From the NCBI GenBank assembly GCA_036401755.1, contig DASWUD010000058.1:1-9314 (forward strand): 9,314 nucleotides of DNA, in the 5' to 3' direction. Both the position numbers and the translations under genes were made by a program. The notes beneath the pieces are model-generated. The model searched no databases and was not told the DNA's origin. It was given only the letters and a program-made list of their open reading frames with translations. Shown here one piece after another: positions 6,791 through 9,314 of the stretch; the first letter of the stretch is position 1, and each line of letters starts with the position of its first letter. The DNA is from DASWUD01 sp036401755 (GTDB lineage: Bacteria > Pseudomonadota > Gammaproteobacteria > Thiohalomonadales > Thiohalomonadaceae).

Positions 6791-7350
6791 TGAATACGGC
6801 AACGCTGCAAGAGACCTGTGATCGTCCCGACCTGCTGCTGGTGGATGATGACGAGACCTTCTGCCTGGTAATGGCGCAAGCCCTCAATAAGCGCGGTTTC
6901 GAGGTGCGCATCGCCCATCATGTTGCCATGGGGGTCGCCGCCGCAGAACAGAGCCCTCCCGAATATGCCGTGGTGGATCTCAACATGCCGGGTGCCTCAG
7001 GCCTGGAGCTGGTGCAACACCTCAAGTCACTGGATGAAAATACCCGCATCGTAGTGCTGACCGGCTATGCCAGTATTGCCACTGCGGTGGAGGCGATCAA
7101 GCTGGGGGCGACTCACTATCTGGCCAAACCGGCCGATGCCGACGAGGTGGTGGCGGCCTTTCAGCGCGCGAGTGGTGACAGCGGAATTGCCGTGGAGACG
7201 CGTCCGATTTCAGTGGCGCGTCTCGAATGGGAACACATCCAGAAAATTTTGATGGAGTGCCAGGGAAATATTTCCGAAACCGCGCGCCGGCTTGGCATGC
7301 ATCGGCGCACCCTGCAGCGCAAGCTCGCCAAACACCCGGTCAAATCCTGA
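6787..7350 (+). CDS. regA: Response regulator of the RegA/PrrA/ActR family
   Basis: DNA-binding partner of RegB; relatives activate or repress genes for respiration, nitrogen metabolism, carbon fixation and denitrification. It has 187 residues from ATG 6787, which overlaps the regB stop (ATGA); the next codon is also ATG. Receiver domain about 15-125: acidic pocket D20-D22, phospho-acceptor D64 in VVDLNMPGASGLE, T92 in VVLTGYAS, K114 in YLAKPAD. A short linker leads to the Fis-type helix-turn-helix about 145-182, with RLEWEHIQKIL, GNISETARRLGMHRRTLQRK, a stretch almost invariant in RegA proteins, so its DNA specificity should match known RegA sites. Two candidate sites lie at 5330-5344 and 7593-7607. 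It is followed by a 308-base gap and nosZ on the same strand, which has its own promoter. Confidence 0.96.
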   Translation: MMNTATLQETCDRPDLLLVDDDETFCLVMAQALNKRGFEVRIAHHVAMGVAAAEQSPPEYAVVDLNMPGASGLELVQHLKSLDENTRIVVLTGYASIATAVEAIKLGATHYLAKPADADEVVAAFQRASGDSGIAVETRPISVARLEWEHIQKILMECQGNISETARRLGMHRRTLQRKLAKHPVKS

Positions 7351-7417
7351 ACTGATAAATTTACGTTCCGCGCATGTGGGCTCTGTGCTATTTCCTGGGC
7401 CGCATGACAATTCATAC

Positions 7418-7460
7418 CATGGGCATCCTCGCCCGGTGTCCTGTTCACCCATGTTTCTCC
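7418..7460 (+). terminator. Weak candidate terminator hairpin after regA
   Basis: Inverted repeat CATGGG (7418-7423) and CCCATG (7448-7453), followed by TTTCTCC. The loop is long (24 bases) and contains a competing small stem GGGC-ATCCTC-GCCC (7421-7434). The T-run is short, so this is a poor intrinsic terminator at best and some read-through from regA to nosZ is possible. Confidence 0.25.
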
Positions 7461-7550
7461 CCTGATCTGCAGTTCTGTAACGCGCACGGTTCGCCTGAAA
7501 AAAAGGGCTGTCTTAAATTGGTCTAAAGTGCAGGAGGCATCGCCTGTGGC

Positions 7551-7564
7551 TTGATCAAGATCAA
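7551..7564. promoter_or_regulatory. FNR/Anr/Dnr-type binding site of the nosZ promoter
   Basis: TTGATCAAGATCAA is a perfect TTGAT-N4-ATCAA site. Its centre is exactly 41.5 bases before the start inferred from the -10 element at 7587, the standard geometry for class II activation by FNR-family proteins. Whether FNR/Anr (oxygen) or Dnr/Nnr (nitric oxide) binds cannot be told from the site, since they share it. Confidence 0.88.
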
Positions 7565-7586
7565 TTGGCCGTGGCGTAGTGAGGCC

Positions 7587-7592
7587 TATAGT
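7587..7592 (+). promoter_or_regulatory. -10 element of nosZ promoter (TATAGT)
   Basis: TATAGT matches TATAAT at 5 of 6. A start near 7598-7600 follows, giving a leader of about 60 bases. There is no -35 hexamer; the FNR-type site occupies that place. Confidence 0.65.
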
Positions 7593-7607
7593 GTGGCATG
7601 TTGACGC
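7593..7607. promoter_or_regulatory. Putative RegA-binding dyad at the nosZ start site
   Basis: GTGGCATGTTGACGC has the same GNGRC-N5-GNCGC layout as the site before regB (12 of 15 identical) and differs from GNGRCRTTNNGNCGC at one place. It spans about -6 to +9 of the inferred start, where a bound regulator would more likely repress than activate. Confidence 0.45.
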
Positions 7608-7615
7608 AGGGGGAC

Positions 7616-7632
7616 GGTTGCCGAAAGCAACC
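7616..7632 (+). other. Hairpin in nosZ leader
   Basis: GGTTGC-CGAAA-GCAACC is a perfect 6-base-pair stem with a 5-base loop (or a GAAA tetraloop with one bulged C). It begins about 17 bases into the inferred transcript and ends 12 bases before the ribosome site. It sits inside a larger inverted repeat, AGTGTGG (7590-7596) and CCACACT (7631-7637). It may stabilise the mRNA 5' end; no known riboswitch is recognised. Confidence 0.5.
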
Positions 7633-7658
7633 ACACTGAAATGTAAAGGGGGGATGTC

Positions 7659-9314
7659 ATGAGTGACGATAAGAAGCTGGATGGGACACCATCAAACACC
7701 GAGCGCCGCAAATTTCTGAACTCGGCCGCAATCATGGGGCTTGCCGGCGCAGGTCTTTCGACGGGGCTCGTCGCGTGCAAGGGGGGGGATAGACCCGCAG
7801 CGCAGTCGGGAGGAGCTGCGGGTGGCACCGAGGCTGCTGGCGAATTCGGAAAATATGAAGTGCCGCCGGGCAAGCTCGATGATTACTACATGTTTTCCAG
7901 CGGTGGCCACTCCGGTGATGTGCGCATCTACGGTCTACCGTCCGGACGCACGTTAAAGCAGATCCCTGTATTCAACATGGATTGCATGGTCGGTTGGGGC
8001 ATCACCAATGAATCCAAGGCGGTCATCGGCACCAAGCCGGATGGCAGCGTCAAATACAACACCGGCGACACGCACCATGTGCACGGTAGCTATACCGACG
8101 GCACCTATGATGGCAAATATCTCTTCGTCAATGACAAGATCCATGGTCGAGTCGCGCGTATCCGCATGGATACCATGGAGACCGACAAGATCACCGAAAT
8201 TCCCAACATTCAGGGCTTCCACGGTATCTTTCCCGATAAGCGCGACCCTGTGGATACGTCGATCAACCACACGACACGGGTCTTCTGCGGTAACGAGTTT
8301 CATATCCCGCAGCCCAACGATGGTCGCGACCTGAACGACCCCTCTAAATATTTCTGTCTCTTTACCTGTGTCGACGCAGATACCATGGCGGTGCGCTGGC
8401 AGTGCAAGGTGAATGGCAATATGGACCTGGTGGCCACGTCGTATGACGGCAAGCTGGCGTGTTCCAACCAGTACAACACCGAAAATGGCGCTCATTATGA
8501 GGACATGATGTCTGCCGAGCGTGACGCCTGTGTGTTCTTCAACGTCGAACGGATCGAGGCGGCGATCAAGGCGGGAAAGTTCTTCACCATCGGTGATTCC
8601 AAGGTTCCGGTGGTGGACGGCACCCCGGAGGCCAACGCGGATCCGAAGAGCGCGCTGACCTGTTATGTGCCCGTGCCGAAAAATCCGCATGGCGTTAACA
8701 TCAGCCCCGACGGCAAGTACTACGCCTGCTCCGGCAAACTATCGCCGACCGCTACCCTGATCGAGCATGCCTTGGTACTCAAGTGGTTCGATGGTGGCCT
8801 GAAGGAACCGCGCGATGCCGTGGTCGCCGAGCCGGAAATTGGCCTGGGCCCGCTGCATACCGGCTTCGATGGTCGCGGCAATGCTTATACCACCCTGTTT
8901 CTGGACAGTCAGATCGTCAAGTGGAATATCGACGCAGCGATCAAGTCGTTTGCGGGAGACAAATCTGCCAAGCCGGTGGTCGACCGCGTCGATGTGCATT
9001 ACCAGCCGGGGCATGGCTTTACCTCCATGGGTGAAACCAAGGAAGCGGATGGAAAATTCTTCATCTCCGATAACAAATTCTCCAAAGACCGCCTGTTGCC
9101 GGTAGGGCCTTTGCATCCGGAAGTTGCCCAGATGATCGATATCAGCGGCGACAAGATGAAGCTGGTGGCAGAGCATACGACCTGGCCTGAACCCCATGAT
9201 GCGATTGTGGTACGTCGTGACCGAGTAAAGACGCGGCAGGTCTATAACCTGGATGACTTCCCATTAGCGATCAAGGATCCGAAGGATTGCCGAGTGGAGC
9301 GCAACGGTAGCAAA
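7659..9314 (+). CDS. nosZ: Nitrous-oxide reductase NosZ, Tat-exported, C-terminal CuA domain beyond window
   Basis: Periplasmic copper enzyme that reduces N2O to N2, the last step of denitrification. From ATG 7659 (strong AAAGGGGGG ribosome site), 552 residues are visible with no stop; a full NosZ is roughly 630-650, so the CuA electron-entry domain is lost at the edge. A twin-arginine signal (ERRKFLN, R16-R17) with hydrophobic stretch 22-38 places it with Tat-exported clade I enzymes. All seven CuZ histidines appear to be present with family-like spacing: H139 and H140 in DTHHVH, H188 in GFHGIF, H344 in NPHGVN, H400 in PLHTGF, H452 in PGHGF and H513 in EPHDA. YTDGTYDGKYLFVNDK (145-160) is a family signature. 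Oddities: LVAC (37-40) forms a lipobox after the Tat stretch, followed by a Gly/Ala-rich linker (42-64), and a run of eight G occurs at 7781-7788. No nosR precedes it; regBA does. Confidence 0.97.
   Translation, partial: MSDDKKLDGTPSNTERRKFLNSAAIMGLAGAGLSTGLVACKGGDRPAAQSGGAAGGTEAAGEFGKYEVPPGKLDDYYMFSSGGHSGDVRIYGLPSGRTLKQIPVFNMDCMVGWGITNESKAVIGTKPDGSVKYNTGDTHHVHGSYTDGTYDGKYLFVNDKIHGRVARIRMDTMETDKITEIPNIQGFHGIFPDKRDPVDTSINHTTRVFCGNEFHIPQPNDGRDLNDPSKYFCLFTCVDADTMAVRWQCKVNGNMDLVATSYDGKLACSNQYNTENGAHYEDMMSAERDACVFFNVERIEAAIKAGKFFTIGDSKVPVVDGTPEANADPKSALTCYVPVPKNPHGVNISPDGKYYACSGKLSPTATLIEHALVLKWFDGGLKEPRDAVVAEPEIGLGPLHTGFDGRGNAYTTLFLDSQIVKWNIDAAIKSFAGDKSAKPVVDRVDVHYQPGHGFTSMGETKEADGKFFISDNKFSKDRLLPVGPLHPEVAQMIDISGDKMKLVAEHTTWPEPHDAIVVRRDRVKTRQVYNLDDFPLAIKDPKDCRVERNGSK

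Larger units (their letters stand above)
7351..7658 (+). promoter_or_regulatory. regA-nosZ intergenic region with nosZ promoter and leader
   Basis: The gap is 308 bases. The left part (7351-7530) shows no strong gene signal: a 40-codon open frame at 7404-7526 lacks a ribosome site. A short dyad, AGGC-ATC-GCCT (7535-7545), lies just before the FNR-type box. The right part holds the FNR-type box, -10 element, RegA-type dyad, leader hairpin and a strong purine ribosome site (AAAGGGGGG at 7645-7653, 5 bases before the nosZ ATG), listed separately where distinct. Confidence 0.7.

Noticed and set aside
7480..7510. Terminator-like sequence with a run of A after a GC stretch
   Set aside because: On the minus strand the T-run has no stable stem next to it, and no minus-strand gene ends there.
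7404..7526. 40-codon open frame with four Cys and three His between regA and nosZ
   Set aside because: The Cys/His content is suggestive next to copper genes, but there is no ribosome site and no promoter evidence, and the length is within chance expectation.
7953..8690. 245-codon open frame on the minus strand
   Set aside because: Antisense to nosZ, whose CuZ motifs are in the plus frame; no domain of its own.

Overview
The window looks like chromosomal DNA from a GC-rich, facultatively anaerobic proteobacterium able to reduce nitrous oxide. A gammaproteobacterium is my best guess, but a betaproteobacterium is possible. The basis is a Tat-exported nitrous-oxide reductase, an adjacent RegB/RegA redox two-component system, and a TonB/ExbB-energised outer-membrane receptor system. 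No phage, transposon, CRISPR, tRNA or rRNA signal was seen.

Left block (1-5226, all minus strand). Read from right to left this is one tightly packed operon: a 705-residue TonB-dependent outer-membrane receptor, a periplasmic Asp-box (BNR, sialidase-like) beta-propeller protein with a CECC/CPHHGP motif pair, a secreted thioredoxin-fold protein with a CSHC active site, a dedicated TonB, and ExbB. ExbB runs off the left edge; ExbD would be expected next. The first three junctions overlap by 1 to 8 bases and the last is a 6-base gap, so translation is probably coupled.

Middle (5227-5503). This divergent intergenic region carries a Fur-box-like sequence (14/19) on the receptor side and a RegA-type dyad, GCGGC-N5-GTCGC.

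Right block (5504-9314, plus strand). It holds regB and regA (4-base overlap), a 308-base regulatory gap, and nosZ, which runs off the right edge after 552 codons with all seven CuZ histidines present. The gap has a perfect FNR/Dnr-type box (TTGATCAAGATCAA) whose centre lies exactly 41.5 bases upstream of the start inferred from a TATAGT -10 element. A second RegA-type dyad, matching the regB-side one at 12 of 15 positions, straddles that start. A hairpin lies in the leader.

How the genes may work together (inference): RegBA and an FNR-family regulator set nosZ expression. The receptor-propeller-redoxin-TonB-ExbB operon, divergent from regB and sharing a RegA-type site, could import a metal (copper for NosZ is the attractive idea) or a metal chelate. 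The Fur-like box and the absence of a CxxxM copper site in the receptor keep iron or another substrate open. The receptor/propeller/redoxin trio is the best candidate here for an undescribed system.
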